This document shows positions 8,919 through 16,937 of a DNA stretch of 34,439 nt, piece after piece. The stretch spans positions 1 to 34,439 of the forward strand of contig CAVZZV010000004.1 of the NCBI GenBank assembly GCA_963779845.1. Reading direction: 5' to 3'. The DNA comes from CAVZZV01 sp963779845. GTDB taxonomy: Bacteria; Bacteroidota; Bacteroidia; Bacteroidales; GCA-2748055. The translations under genes and the position numbers were made by a program. The notes beneath the pieces were generated by a model. The model was not told the DNA's origin and ran no database searches. It saw only the letters and a list, made by a program, of their open reading frames with translations. Numbering within the stretch: the stretch's first letter is position 1; every line of letters begins with the position of its first letter.

Positions 8919-9137
8919 ATGGAGATACTTGAAGCCGCTATGGAAGGCGAGTTGGATGAACATCTCAAGGAGTCAAAAGAGCAAGAAACGAATCGTCGCA
9001 ATACATTAAATTCCTTTCATCATCAATTTGCACCAAATATTTCTATCGAGGCACCTAATATTATGTCTAACTCATTTAAGTATTCTACCTGGGCTCGTCT
9101 AGAAAATAGCACAAGCAGTCTCATACTGAAACTCTGA
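8919..9137 (+). mobile_element. Remnant of an IS256-family transposase
   Basis: A 72-codon open frame begins MEILEAAMEGELDEHLKES and continues EQETNRRN, matching the N-terminal part of IS256-family (Mutator-type) transposases, where AxExExxEHL is followed by an NRRNG-like segment. The rest (SIEAPNIMSNSF) sits where those enzymes have IxxPRDRNGSFEP but is badly diverged. The reading then stops, so at least 80 percent of a roughly 400-residue transposase is missing, along with the DDE residues. I saw no terminal inverted repeats. It is a fossil of a past insertion between lacI and the amino-sugar operon. Confidence 0.7.
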
Positions 9138-9176
9138 ATAGGAACTATCATATAGAACAGCAAGCATAATTCTTAT

Positions 9177-11504
9177 TCAACTCTTAAATACTTCCGTAAT
9201 TTTCTCCAACTCCCTGGCCATCGCGATAAACTGGTCAACATTCAACTCTTTGATAAAAACCAGTCCGTGGGTAGCCCTTAGGAGGGGATGATCATTTTCA
9301 TAAAAGAAATTCTTCCCGAGAAGGAGCTGAATCTGCTTTAATTGACTCACCCAGATTTTTCGGGTAAGTTCGCTAAACTTTCCATCGTACTCATAACTGG
9401 GGAAAGAGGCATTGACCTGGCTAAGGTAACATTCCGTGAAGGAGGTTTCCAGGATATCGAGCGCGTTCAGGGATACAGGGACAATCAATTCCACTTCTGA
9501 GGGATGAAATTTATACCAAACATTCCTGTATCCCAGTATGCGAAGTTTTGACAGGTCTGCTTCTTTTTGCCATTCCTGAACAGCTCCCGCGATAGCCTGC
9601 AATACTTTATAGTGGGTATCTGGACCACTTCCCTCAGGATCCAGGGCCAGGCTGATGATGGTGGGATGGAATTTTCGGAATTCTTCCAGGATGGGCAACA
9701 TATCCCTTTCTTTTTCCGGATTTTCGGTAAAGATATCCCCTTTATAAAAACCAAGCCTGAGGTGGTGGACGTTTTTGACCGATACCCCGAAATGTGCCCA
9801 TACGAGTTCTTCTTCAAATTCTCTGAGCATTCCTTTTAATTTCTGGACCTCGGGGGAATTCCTGGCCCCATCGTAACTTTGATCAAGCTCTGAGATAATT
9901 TCATTGATCTGTTCAATAAGTCCTTTTTTGCTTTGAATTTTATAAATCCCTACTACGCCCCGTACGAGACGATGGCATAAGCCCCGTAATTTTTCCTCGT
10001 AGTTCCTCTCGGCCACATTATCCAGGTAATGATATACATCTTTATCGAATTTCAATTGATATCCCTTTTCGAAAAAGTCGGGATACTTCAACATTTGGAT
10101 TCTGCCCGCTTCTATAAAATCCAGGGTCTGTCTTAAGACCTCCAAAACATAATGATTGGTGACTGCTGTGAATCCTGATGTGGCTACCGCAAAATGAATG
10201 TCGTTTGAAGCAGACCGGACTTGCCGGTTGGTATAGGGCATAATTCCAAGCATAATATCGTCATGATGCGGGCCCGTATGATAGATCCTCATGTTTTCAT
10301 CCTTTTTCATACCCTTGGACATCTTTCGCTTAATGGCATCGATAACCTCAGGAACAGTATTCTCGTTAAGATCAGGGATCATGGAGCAATACTTGTCCGA
10401 CATCAGGTCTTCCATAGTGAGGTGATGACCGTATTTATCAAGTTTTTGACAGAGATCGATAACTGCCAGTTCTGTTTTTTGCTCTGTCCATTCGCCATTG
10501 GCATAAAATCTCAAAAGACTGTCATCGAGCTTTGAGGCGGCCCCTATAGTAAGGTAAAACCTGCTTTGCGAAAGCCGTTGCAGCACAGTGGCCGGGTAAA
10601 GGGTATTCATTTCGCTTTGAAGGGCATTTTTGACAATTTCGGCTTTGGCTTCACCGGCAGCAAAGATTATCGCGACCGCTTCAGAATTGTATGTTATGGT
10701 CTGAAGTCCGATGGTGATGACAAGCCTTCCTGCCGATACTTCAATTCCCCCAAGGTCACCTGCAGCAACGGCCTGAGTTTCGAAATTTGTACCCGTCAAC
10801 CGGGTGGTACTGTATAAATCGGACCCCCTCGTATTGAAGGCAATATGCCCGTCCGGACCAATTCCCCCGAGGAAAAACCCAATTCCTCCCTTGTCCCTTA
10901 CTTTATTTTCATAGTCAGAACACCAATTGTCGATGAGGAATAGCGATTCCTGCTGTATTCTTTCCATGGGGCTTTTGGGGTCACGGAAACGCAGAGAGAG
11001 GTCGATACGGGAATCAGGAAATATCTCCCTATAGGATTTATTACCCGAAAGGGGGATTTCTTCCGCATTGATAAGCAATGCTCTTGACTTATCCAGGCCA
11101 AAGCCATTAATATAATAGTTGATAACATAATTATAAAAACTATTGTGTTGAGAAGGGTCAATGGGATAAAATTCATCGATCTGCACAAATTGCAATCCCC
11201 TCAAATCCGGTTTCTTACTATCGGAAAGACCGTACTTTTCACGAAAAGCCTGGCCACTTTTTTTATCCCATTCGGCAAGAAGGGATTGGGTATATTTGAT
11301 AAAATATTCCGGGGTTTTTCCTGTTGGAAGGCTGATTACCCCCTCAGGATTTAAGGCTGCCCATTCAAGGAATCGCAGGGAGGTGAAGAGTCCCAGTTTT
11401 GGAAAATTATCAACAGTAAGGTAGGGAATTTTCGTGGTCATTTCCATGTAGCCGGATTCCAGGAGGAATGCTTTTTCGACGGGAGAAGTTATATTATTTA
11501 TCAT
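9177..11504 (-). CDS. Glucosamine-6-phosphate deaminase fused to a PIG-L/LmbE-type deacetylase
   Basis: This 775-residue protein has two enzyme domains. Residues about 30-340 form a NagB-like domain: LPTGKTPE (59-66), the catalytic region QIDEFYPIDPSQHNSF (Asp110, His120) and GGIGPDGHIAFN (213-224). From about residue 405 a PIG-L/LmbE-like domain begins with HTGPHHDDIMLG (Asp415-Asp416), the zinc site of N-acetylglucosamine deacetylases, and ALDPEGSGPDTHY later supplies a likely third ligand. NagB turns glucosamine-6-phosphate into fructose-6-phosphate and ammonia. The second domain could remove the acetyl group first, doing NagA's job. It is the third gene of the operon, 95 bases after the kinase. 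The motif reads HHDDI rather than the usual HPDDE, a variation worth noting for activity. The start is taken as ATG 11504; Met20 and Met22 are alternatives. Confidence 0.88.
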   Translation of the reverse strand: MINNITSPVEKAFLLESGYMEMTTKIPYLTVDNFPKLGLFTSLRFLEWAALNPEGVISLPTGKTPEYFIKYTQSLLAEWDKKSGQAFREKYGLSDSKKPDLRGLQFVQIDEFYPIDPSQHNSFYNYVINYYINGFGLDKSRALLINAEEIPLSGNKSYREIFPDSRIDLSLRFRDPKSPMERIQQESLFLIDNWCSDYENKVRDKGGIGFFLGGIGPDGHIAFNTRGSDLYSTTRLTGTNFETQAVAAGDLGGIEVSAGRLVITIGLQTITYNSEAVAIIFAAGEAKAEIVKNALQSEMNTLYPATVLQRLSQSRFYLTIGAASKLDDSLLRFYANGEWTEQKTELAVIDLCQKLDKYGHHLTMEDLMSDKYCSMIPDLNENTVPEVIDAIKRKMSKGMKKDENMRIYHTGPHHDDIMLGIMPYTNRQVRSASNDIHFAVATSGFTAVTNHYVLEVLRQTLDFIEAGRIQMLKYPDFFEKGYQLKFDKDVYHYLDNVAERNYEEKLRGLCHRLVRGVVGIYKIQSKKGLIEQINEIISELDQSYDGARNSPEVQKLKGMLREFEEELVWAHFGVSVKNVHHLRLGFYKGDIFTENPEKERDMLPILEEFRKFHPTIISLALDPEGSGPDTHYKVLQAIAGAVQEWQKEADLSKLRILGYRNVWYKFHPSEVELIVPVSLNALDILETSFTECYLSQVNASFPSYEYDGKFSELTRKIWVSQLKQIQLLLGKNFFYENDHPLLRATHGLVFIKELNVDQFIAMARELEKITEVFKS

Positions 11505-11599
11505 ATGATGTTTTTTTTAAAATGGCTTCCAGTAAATGTTACCTGCCATGCAAGAACAGGCAGACAGGTGGAATAATGCTATGGAATTTTGCAAATTTG

Positions 11600-12703
11600 T
11601 CATGAAAGTGATGCTTGTCCATGCTTTTCTACAATATTCTGCATTTGTTCATAATTATTTTCCATATCCCTTAAAAGGGCGTATTGTGCCCGGGCCCGGA
11701 CCAGATTATGATCAGGATAGGATATTTTGTAATAAGGGCTTCCCTCAAGGTAATCCATCAAAAAGCGAAGCGTCTGTTCGAAAGTGATATACCTTGCAGA
11801 AAATGCCAAACCTTCCAGTTCAGCTGGGTTTAGGAATGATTTGGCTTCTTTAAGGTAGCCTTCTGCGAAAGCTTCAAAATAAGCCATGTCTATCTTCACC
11901 TTTTCCGAATTTAAATCATCTTCAGCACCGGTATTGGTATATGAACGAATGGCATCCCCAAAATCATAAAGCACACTTCCATACAATACCGTATCAAGAT
12001 CAATCAGGCAAAGCACATTGTCATACTGGTCAAACAACACATTCAAAAGCTTGGCATCGTTGTGGGCAACCCGCAAGGGTATGGTCCCATTTTCGATTTT
12101 TTCCCGAAAATTCATTATACTTTCCCTTCGTCCTTCAATCCAATCGATTTCCCTTTGATATTCAGACTTTTTCGAGCCAGATAACTTATCGATTACCTTG
12201 TCCCATTGTTTGAACCTATAGCGCAAATTATGAAATCCCGGGAGGATATCCACGAGGGGTTCATTAAAGTCGGCCATCATGTTATGAAAGTCCCCGGTTG
12301 CCATCCCCCCGGCGATAACCTGAGATTTATTTTGTGGTATGGAATATGTCCGTGAGTCTTTGATAAAAACAGAGGCAGCCCAGTACTCGCCCTCTTCATC
12401 CTGGAAATACAATTTGCCGGCCTTTGTCGGAACGATATTTAAAGTATAACGCAAGGGATCCAGGTTCTTTTCTTCGACCTTTTTCTTCAAATGTTCGGAT
12501 ACCGCCGAAATATTGTCCATCATTGAGGGAACATCCCTGAAAACGTTTTTGTTTTTAAGTTGAAGCAGATAATCGGAAGTGTTCCTCCCTTTTGTTTTCA
12601 CATAAAAACTTTTATGGATATTCCCATCGCCAAATTCTTTTATAGATTCGATTTCGTTTTCCATCAGAAATTTTGTTGCGGGAATTGCCGGATCTATAGC
12701 CAT
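11600..12703 (-). CDS. APH-fold sugar kinase, probably for N-acetylhexosamine
   Basis: The 367-residue protein belongs to the aminoglycoside-phosphotransferase/choline-kinase fold. The catalytic loop is VAHNDAKLLNVLFD (His214, Asp216, Asn221) and the metal-binding motif is LIDLDTVL (about 233-240), followed by YDFGDAIRSYTN. The N-lobe has FGDGNIHKSFYV as its nucleotide loop. The same fold in NahK phosphorylates N-acetylhexosamines. Its place between a sugar carrier (43 bases upstream) and a NagB fusion (95 bases downstream) supports a sugar kinase over antibiotic resistance. To feed NagB the product should be the 6-phosphate, whereas NahK makes the 1-phosphate, so the position of phosphorylation is open. 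Confidence 0.82.
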   Translation of the reverse strand: MAIDPAIPATKFLMENEIESIKEFGDGNIHKSFYVKTKGRNTSDYLLQLKNKNVFRDVPSMMDNISAVSEHLKKKVEEKNLDPLRYTLNIVPTKAGKLYFQDEEGEYWAASVFIKDSRTYSIPQNKSQVIAGGMATGDFHNMMADFNEPLVDILPGFHNLRYRFKQWDKVIDKLSGSKKSEYQREIDWIEGRRESIMNFREKIENGTIPLRVAHNDAKLLNVLFDQYDNVLCLIDLDTVLYGSVLYDFGDAIRSYTNTGAEDDLNSEKVKIDMAYFEAFAEGYLKEAKSFLNPAELEGLAFSARYITFEQTLRFLMDYLEGSPYYKISYPDHNLVRARAQYALLRDMENNYEQMQNIVEKHGQASLS

Positions 12704-12746
12704 TTCAATTATAAATCTTAGGTGAAAAATTCATGTGGAATTCTTA

Positions 12747-14048
12747 TCAGGAATTCAATAACAATTCCTTTCTTTTCCAATAGCTGAGCTTATATCCCCA
12801 AACTGCATAAATAAATATGATTAAATAACAGGGTATCATAATCCAATATGCCTGTTGGGAGGAAAAAATATCGGCAAACTTTCCCCAAACCAAAGGAAGA
12901 ATGGCACCTCCTGAAATAGCCATAATGAGCAGGGCAGAACCTTTGTTAATGAACTTACCAAGACTATGAAGGGCAAGAGGCCAGATAGCCGGCCAGATAA
13001 TGGCATTTGAAAAGCCAAACAAAGCCACGAAAATGACTGAAGTTATCCCACTTGTTGAAATAGCGGCGAAAGTGAACAGAATCCCTAATAATGCAGAGAT
13101 CATAAGCGCTTTTCTTTGGTCCAGATATTTTGGGATGAGGAGAATACCCAGGATATACCCGGTCACCATGCCAAGCATGGTATAAGTGGTGAACCTTTTG
13201 GCAATTTCCATTGGGATATCTATAGAGAGGCCGTAACGGATAATCGTATCCCCGGCAATAACCTCCGCACCCACGTAAAAAAACAGGGCGACAGCCCCTA
13301 AGATGAGATGAGGGAAAGAAAAGATACTTTTTTTCTGGTTAATCTCTTTCAGTAAATTGTCTTTCTCTTCTTCCTGCTGAATATCGGGTAGTGGGCTGAG
13401 ACGAACCCCTACTCCTAAAATAACCAGCACAACTGTCATGACCAAATAGGGGTCGACGACCCTTTTGGCAAGTCCGTCAAGCGCAAGACTATAAGCCGAT
13501 GCATCAAGCCCTTCCAGGCTTTTTAAGAATGCGTCCCCGTCATTGAAGATATAAAAAGCAAGGACTAATGGAGCTATCGCTCCTGCCAGTTTATTGCAAA
13601 TGCCCAGGATGCTAATCCTTCGTGCGGCACTTTCCCTCGGACCGATGATCGTTATATATGGGTTGGAAGCCGTTTGAAGAGTGGCAAGGCCAGTGCCCAT
13701 GATGAAAAGGCCCAGAAGAAATATCCAATACTGTCGGGCGTAAGCGGCGGGTATGAAAATAAGCGTGCCAAGAGCCATGACCCACAGGCCGATCATCATC
13801 CCATTTTTAAGACCTGTTCGTTCGAGCAACCAGGCAGAAGGCAAGGCCATCAGGGTATACGAAATGTAAAAAGCAAATGCGACAAAGAGTGCCTGAAAAT
13901 TAGATAGTTCACAGGCAATTTTAAGATAGGGGATAAGAATTCCATTGAGCCAGGTTACAAAACCGAAAATGAAAAACAATCCTGATATGATCAGCATTGG
14001 GACAAGATAACTGCTGCTCTTTGCGGTAATTGAAGATTTTTGGGCCAT
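12747..14048 (-). CDS. Sugar MFS transporter of the FucP/NagP type
   Basis: This 433-residue integral membrane protein has about 12 helices. The sequence GLFFIFGFVTWLNGILIPYLK near the N-terminus and GTGLATLQTASNPYITIIGP (about 118-137) are hallmarks of the FucP/GluP/NagP branch of the major facilitator superfamily, proton-coupled sugar importers common in Bacteroidota. It is the first gene of a three-gene unit with a kinase and a NagB-deacetylase fusion, so N-acetylglucosamine or a related amino sugar is the likely cargo. The alternative specificities glucose, galactose and fucose cannot be excluded from sequence. Confidence 0.88.
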   Translation of the reverse strand: MAQKSSITAKSSSYLVPMLIISGLFFIFGFVTWLNGILIPYLKIACELSNFQALFVAFAFYISYTLMALPSAWLLERTGLKNGMMIGLWVMALGTLIFIPAAYARQYWIFLLGLFIMGTGLATLQTASNPYITIIGPRESAARRISILGICNKLAGAIAPLVLAFYIFNDGDAFLKSLEGLDASAYSLALDGLAKRVVDPYLVMTVVLVILGVGVRLSPLPDIQQEEEKDNLLKEINQKKSIFSFPHLILGAVALFFYVGAEVIAGDTIIRYGLSIDIPMEIAKRFTTYTMLGMVTGYILGILLIPKYLDQRKALMISALLGILFTFAAISTSGITSVIFVALFGFSNAIIWPAIWPLALHSLGKFINKGSALLIMAISGGAILPLVWGKFADIFSSQQAYWIMIPCYLIIFIYAVWGYKLSYWKRKELLLNS

Positions 14049-14409
14049 TTGAGGAAGGTTAATAGGGTTAAGTTAATCGCCTGAAATAATTTTATCAGGT
14101 CATAAAAGTAGTTTTCTTATTTGGATAACAGAATAGAAAAACCAACAATGTATCTTTAACGAAATATTCACAAAGTAAAAAAGATTCATCCTAAAATGAA
14201 AAGAACCTACCCTCATCATTTCCCTCAGGAAAGGAGATGGCGCTGAGAGGCCGGAGGGGGCTCGATTTTCTGATGGCTCTTCAGGATTTTCGCCCCAGGA
14301 CCCACCCCAGGACAAGAATTCAAAAAATTTAATGAATCCCAGCCTGAACCTTTCCTGTAATTTGCCTGTTATTGATATTCCATGCTTTATTTTCTATACC
14401 CTGAAAATT
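14049..14409. other. Intergenic region between the divergent amino-sugar and cyd operons
   Basis: These 361 bases separate the MFS transporter start and cydA and must hold both promoters. No strong TTG-N19-TAnnTTTG promoter stands out. A minus-strand TTG followed 18 bases later by TACATTGT near 14140-14170 is a weak candidate for the amino-sugar operon. An open frame here (14100-14315, minus) shows no recognisable protein. Confidence 0.4.
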
Positions 14410-15756
14410 ATGACAGATTTGTTGGCTGCACGTTTGCAGATGGCGGTTTCCCTGGGTTTTCATATCGTATTTGCCTGTATCGGAATGACTATGCCTTTTC
14501 TTATGTCTCTGGCTGAATGGAAATGGCTCAAATCCGGTAAACAGGTTTATCTGGACCTCGCTAAAGCCTGGAGCAGAGGGGTAGCGATTTTTTTCGCTAT
14601 CGGAGCGGTATCGGGAACCCTGCTTTCCTTTGAACTTGGGCTTTTATGGCCAGAATTCATGAAACATGCCGGACCTATTTTCGGGATGCCCTTTTCCTGG
14701 GAAGGAACTGCTTTTTTTGTGGAGGCCATTGCCCTCGGACTTTTTCTATATGGCTGGAAAAAACTAAATAAGTGGATCCACCTTGCATCTGGTCTCCTGG
14801 TCGGGATATCAGGCGTGCTTTCCGGGATTTTTGTGGTAGCAGCCAATGCCTGGATGAATGCACCGGCTGGTTTTGACTGGGTAGACGGAAAAGCGATTAA
14901 TATTGATCCTGTCGCGGCCATGTTTAATGAAGCATGGTTTTCTCAGGCGCACCATATGACGATTGCGGCCTTCATTTCTACAGCATTTGCCGTGGCTGGT
15001 GTTCATGCATATTTGCTCCTTCGCGATCCTCAAAATGATTTTCATCGAAAGGCAATAAAAATTGCTATGATCTTTGGGGCGGTGGCGGCTTTGATTCAAC
15101 CCCTTTCAGGAGACAATGCTGCAAAAATGGTCGCCCGTCTCCAGCCCGCCAAACTCGCTGCCATGGAATCTCATTTTAAAACCTCGAAAAGGGCTCCCCT
15201 TATTATTGGAGGGATCCCCGATAAGAAGGAAGAAAAAGTAAACTTTGCCTTAAAAATACCAGGAGGACTTAGTTTCCTGGCCTATGGCGACTTTAATGCC
15301 GAAGTAAAAGGTCTGGATCAGATTCCTGATGATGAAGAACCCCCCTTGCTTATTACCCATCTTAGTTTTCAGATCATGGTGGCTATTGGAATGCTGCTTG
15401 CAGCGACTGGCTTGACATATCTGCTCTTCTGCTGGAGATGGAAATATATGATTGAAAAAAAGTGGTGGTTGATTTGGCTTGCTGTTCTTACCCCCTTCGG
15501 GTTTATTGCCGTTGAGGCTGGTTGGTTTGTAACCGAAGTAGGAAGGCAACCATGGATAATTAAAGGGATCATGAAAACTAAGGATGCACTTACCCCCATG
15601 CCTGGTATTCAATACTCCTTTTACACTATTGTACTTTTGTATCTCTTCCTGAGTTTTATGGCGAGCTGGTTACTCAGTCGTCAAATAAAATCTGTTTCGG
15701 GTAAATTTGCAGAGGGGAATAATTCAGAAGAAAAAAAATCATCTTATTATGGTTGA
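14410..15756 (+). CDS. cydA: Cytochrome bd quinol oxidase subunit I
   Basis: This is the quinol-oxidising, haem-bearing subunit of the bd-type terminal oxidase, which reduces oxygen to water in the inner membrane without pumping protons. I start it at ATG 14410 (MTDLLAARLQMAVSLGFH) rather than 14332, because the extra 26 residues are not family-like. On that numbering His18 in SLGFHIVFA, Glu99 and Glu105 in SWEGTAFFVEAIALG and His181/182 in SQAHHMTIAAF match the conserved haem and proton-path residues. GRQPW near the C-terminal third is the quinol-region signature. At 448 residues it is of the short Q-loop type. It overlaps cydB by 8 bases. High-affinity oxygen use at low oxygen fits a microaerobic or facultative life. 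No cydCD genes are in view. Confidence 0.94.
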   Translation: MTDLLAARLQMAVSLGFHIVFACIGMTMPFLMSLAEWKWLKSGKQVYLDLAKAWSRGVAIFFAIGAVSGTLLSFELGLLWPEFMKHAGPIFGMPFSWEGTAFFVEAIALGLFLYGWKKLNKWIHLASGLLVGISGVLSGIFVVAANAWMNAPAGFDWVDGKAINIDPVAAMFNEAWFSQAHHMTIAAFISTAFAVAGVHAYLLLRDPQNDFHRKAIKIAMIFGAVAALIQPLSGDNAAKMVARLQPAKLAAMESHFKTSKRAPLIIGGIPDKKEEKVNFALKIPGGLSFLAYGDFNAEVKGLDQIPDDEEPPLLITHLSFQIMVAIGMLLAATGLTYLLFCWRWKYMIEKKWWLIWLAVLTPFGFIAVEAGWFVTEVGRQPWIIKGIMKTKDALTPMPGIQYSFYTIVLLYLFLSFMASWLLSRQIKSVSGKFAEGNNSEEKKSSYYG

Positions 15757-16751
15757 TATAATAGTTATCATTATGGGGATTGCCCTCTTGTTGTATGTTC
15801 TCCTGGGAGGAGCTGATTTTGGGGCAGGAATTATTGAGTTGTTCACCGGGAAACGGGGACTGGGCACCATATCCCGTGCCATCGCGCCGGTGTGGGAAGC
15901 GAACCATGTGTGGCTCATCCTTATTGTCGTCATTCTTTTTATGGGGTTTCCCGAGGTCTATACCAGCATTACCACGGTTTTGCACATACCCCTACTATTG
16001 GTGCTTTTGGGAATTATCTTTCGGGGTACTGCTTTCGCCTTCAGATACTATGATATAGACCGTGGAAATTACAAGAATATTTACAGTGCATTTTTCCGCT
16101 ATTCAAGCCTTTTTACCCCTTTCTTCCTGGGAGTGAGTTTGGGTGCTATCATCCTGGGACGAATCACCCTCGATTATTCACTGGGTTTTTATGTTGTTTT
16201 TTTAGCCCCCTGGTTAAACCTGTTTTGTTTTGCCATGGGGGTGTTTATCCTTTTTCTGTTTTCATTTCTTGCTTCCGTATACCTGGTCGGAGAGGCGGAC
16301 GATGATCAGGAAAGACAATTGTTCGTCCGGCTCTCCAAAAGAATTTACCTTGGATTGATATCTGGCAGGAGGAGCTGTATTTCTGATGGCTGAATTGGAA
16401 GGGTTAGATCTTTTGCAGTTGTTTCTCCATTCATATATTAGCCTGATAAGCATCATTTTAGCTACAGTACTAATTCCATTTTTCTGGATTTCTATGGCCA
16501 AACACAGAAAAAACCTTGTGAGAATCCTGGCCGGAGCCCAAACACTTTTTATTCTAATCGGATGGTTTGCTGCTCAGTTACCCGTTCTTATATACAAATC
16601 CGGGGGAAACATCACGATTACAAATTCCGCAGCCCCCAGTGCAACGCTCGTTCAATTACTGATAGCCCTGGTGGTTGGGGTGACGATCATCCTCCCGCTA
16701 TTGTATTATTTATTCAGGATTTTTAAGCTTCAAAAGCAGGCTGAAATTTAA
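15749..16751 (+). pseudogene. cydB: Cytochrome bd quinol oxidase subunit II, frameshifted
   Basis: The gene starts at ATG 15749 inside the end of cydA (MVDIIVIIMGIALLLYVLLGG). It carries the subunit II core GGADFGAGIIELFTG, EANHVWLILIVVILFMGFP and FRGTAFAFRYYD. The frame ends early at 16393 with an uncharacteristic tail (SGRRSCISDG). Skipping one base (the T at 16361) restores LAGGAVFLMAELEGLDLL and runs on through four more helices to a stop at 16751. That gives a 333-residue protein, normal for CydB, which stabilises CydA. As written, the last third would be lost or made separately from ATG 16386. A single inserted base in a gene whose partner is intact suggests either a very recent mutation or a sequencing indel. 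Confidence 0.88.
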
Positions 16752-16897
16752 GGAAATCCTGCCACGCTCCCATCAATCTTTGAAGACACGGGATGGGAAA
16801 TAATTTAAGAAGCTGAAAGATTGTTTTCCTCTTCCTTTAAAAACTGTTAAAGGATCATTCAAAATGAATATTTTATAGGCATTTGATAGAATTATTG

Positions 16898-16905
16898 TAA
16901 ATTTG
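16898..16905 (+). promoter_or_regulatory. Candidate -7 element of the leu operon promoter
   Basis: TAAATTTG matches the Bacteroidota -7 consensus TAnnTTTG and lies 33 bases upstream of the leuC start. The -33 region 19-21 bases further up is AT-rich but lacks a clear TTG, so the call rests on one box. The preceding spacer (16752-16897) holds only a weak inverted repeat (TCCCATC at 16768, GATGGGA at 16792) and no recognisable leader peptide. Confidence 0.45.
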
Positions 16906-16937
16906 CAGGCTTATTCATAAATTTAAAAAACCACACA

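Noticed and set aside
11600..12703. Aminoglycoside resistance gene
   Set aside because: The APH fold is shared by many small-molecule kinases, and the operon with a sugar carrier and NagB fusion points to sugar phosphorylation.
14100..14315. A 71-codon minus-strand frame upstream of cydA
   Set aside because: Composition is irregular, no family motif is seen, and the region must hold two divergent promoters.
14332..14409. N-terminal extension of cydA from the first ATG
   Set aside because: The added 26 residues are not family-like, while MTDLLAARLQMAVSLGFH at 14410 is the typical CydA start.
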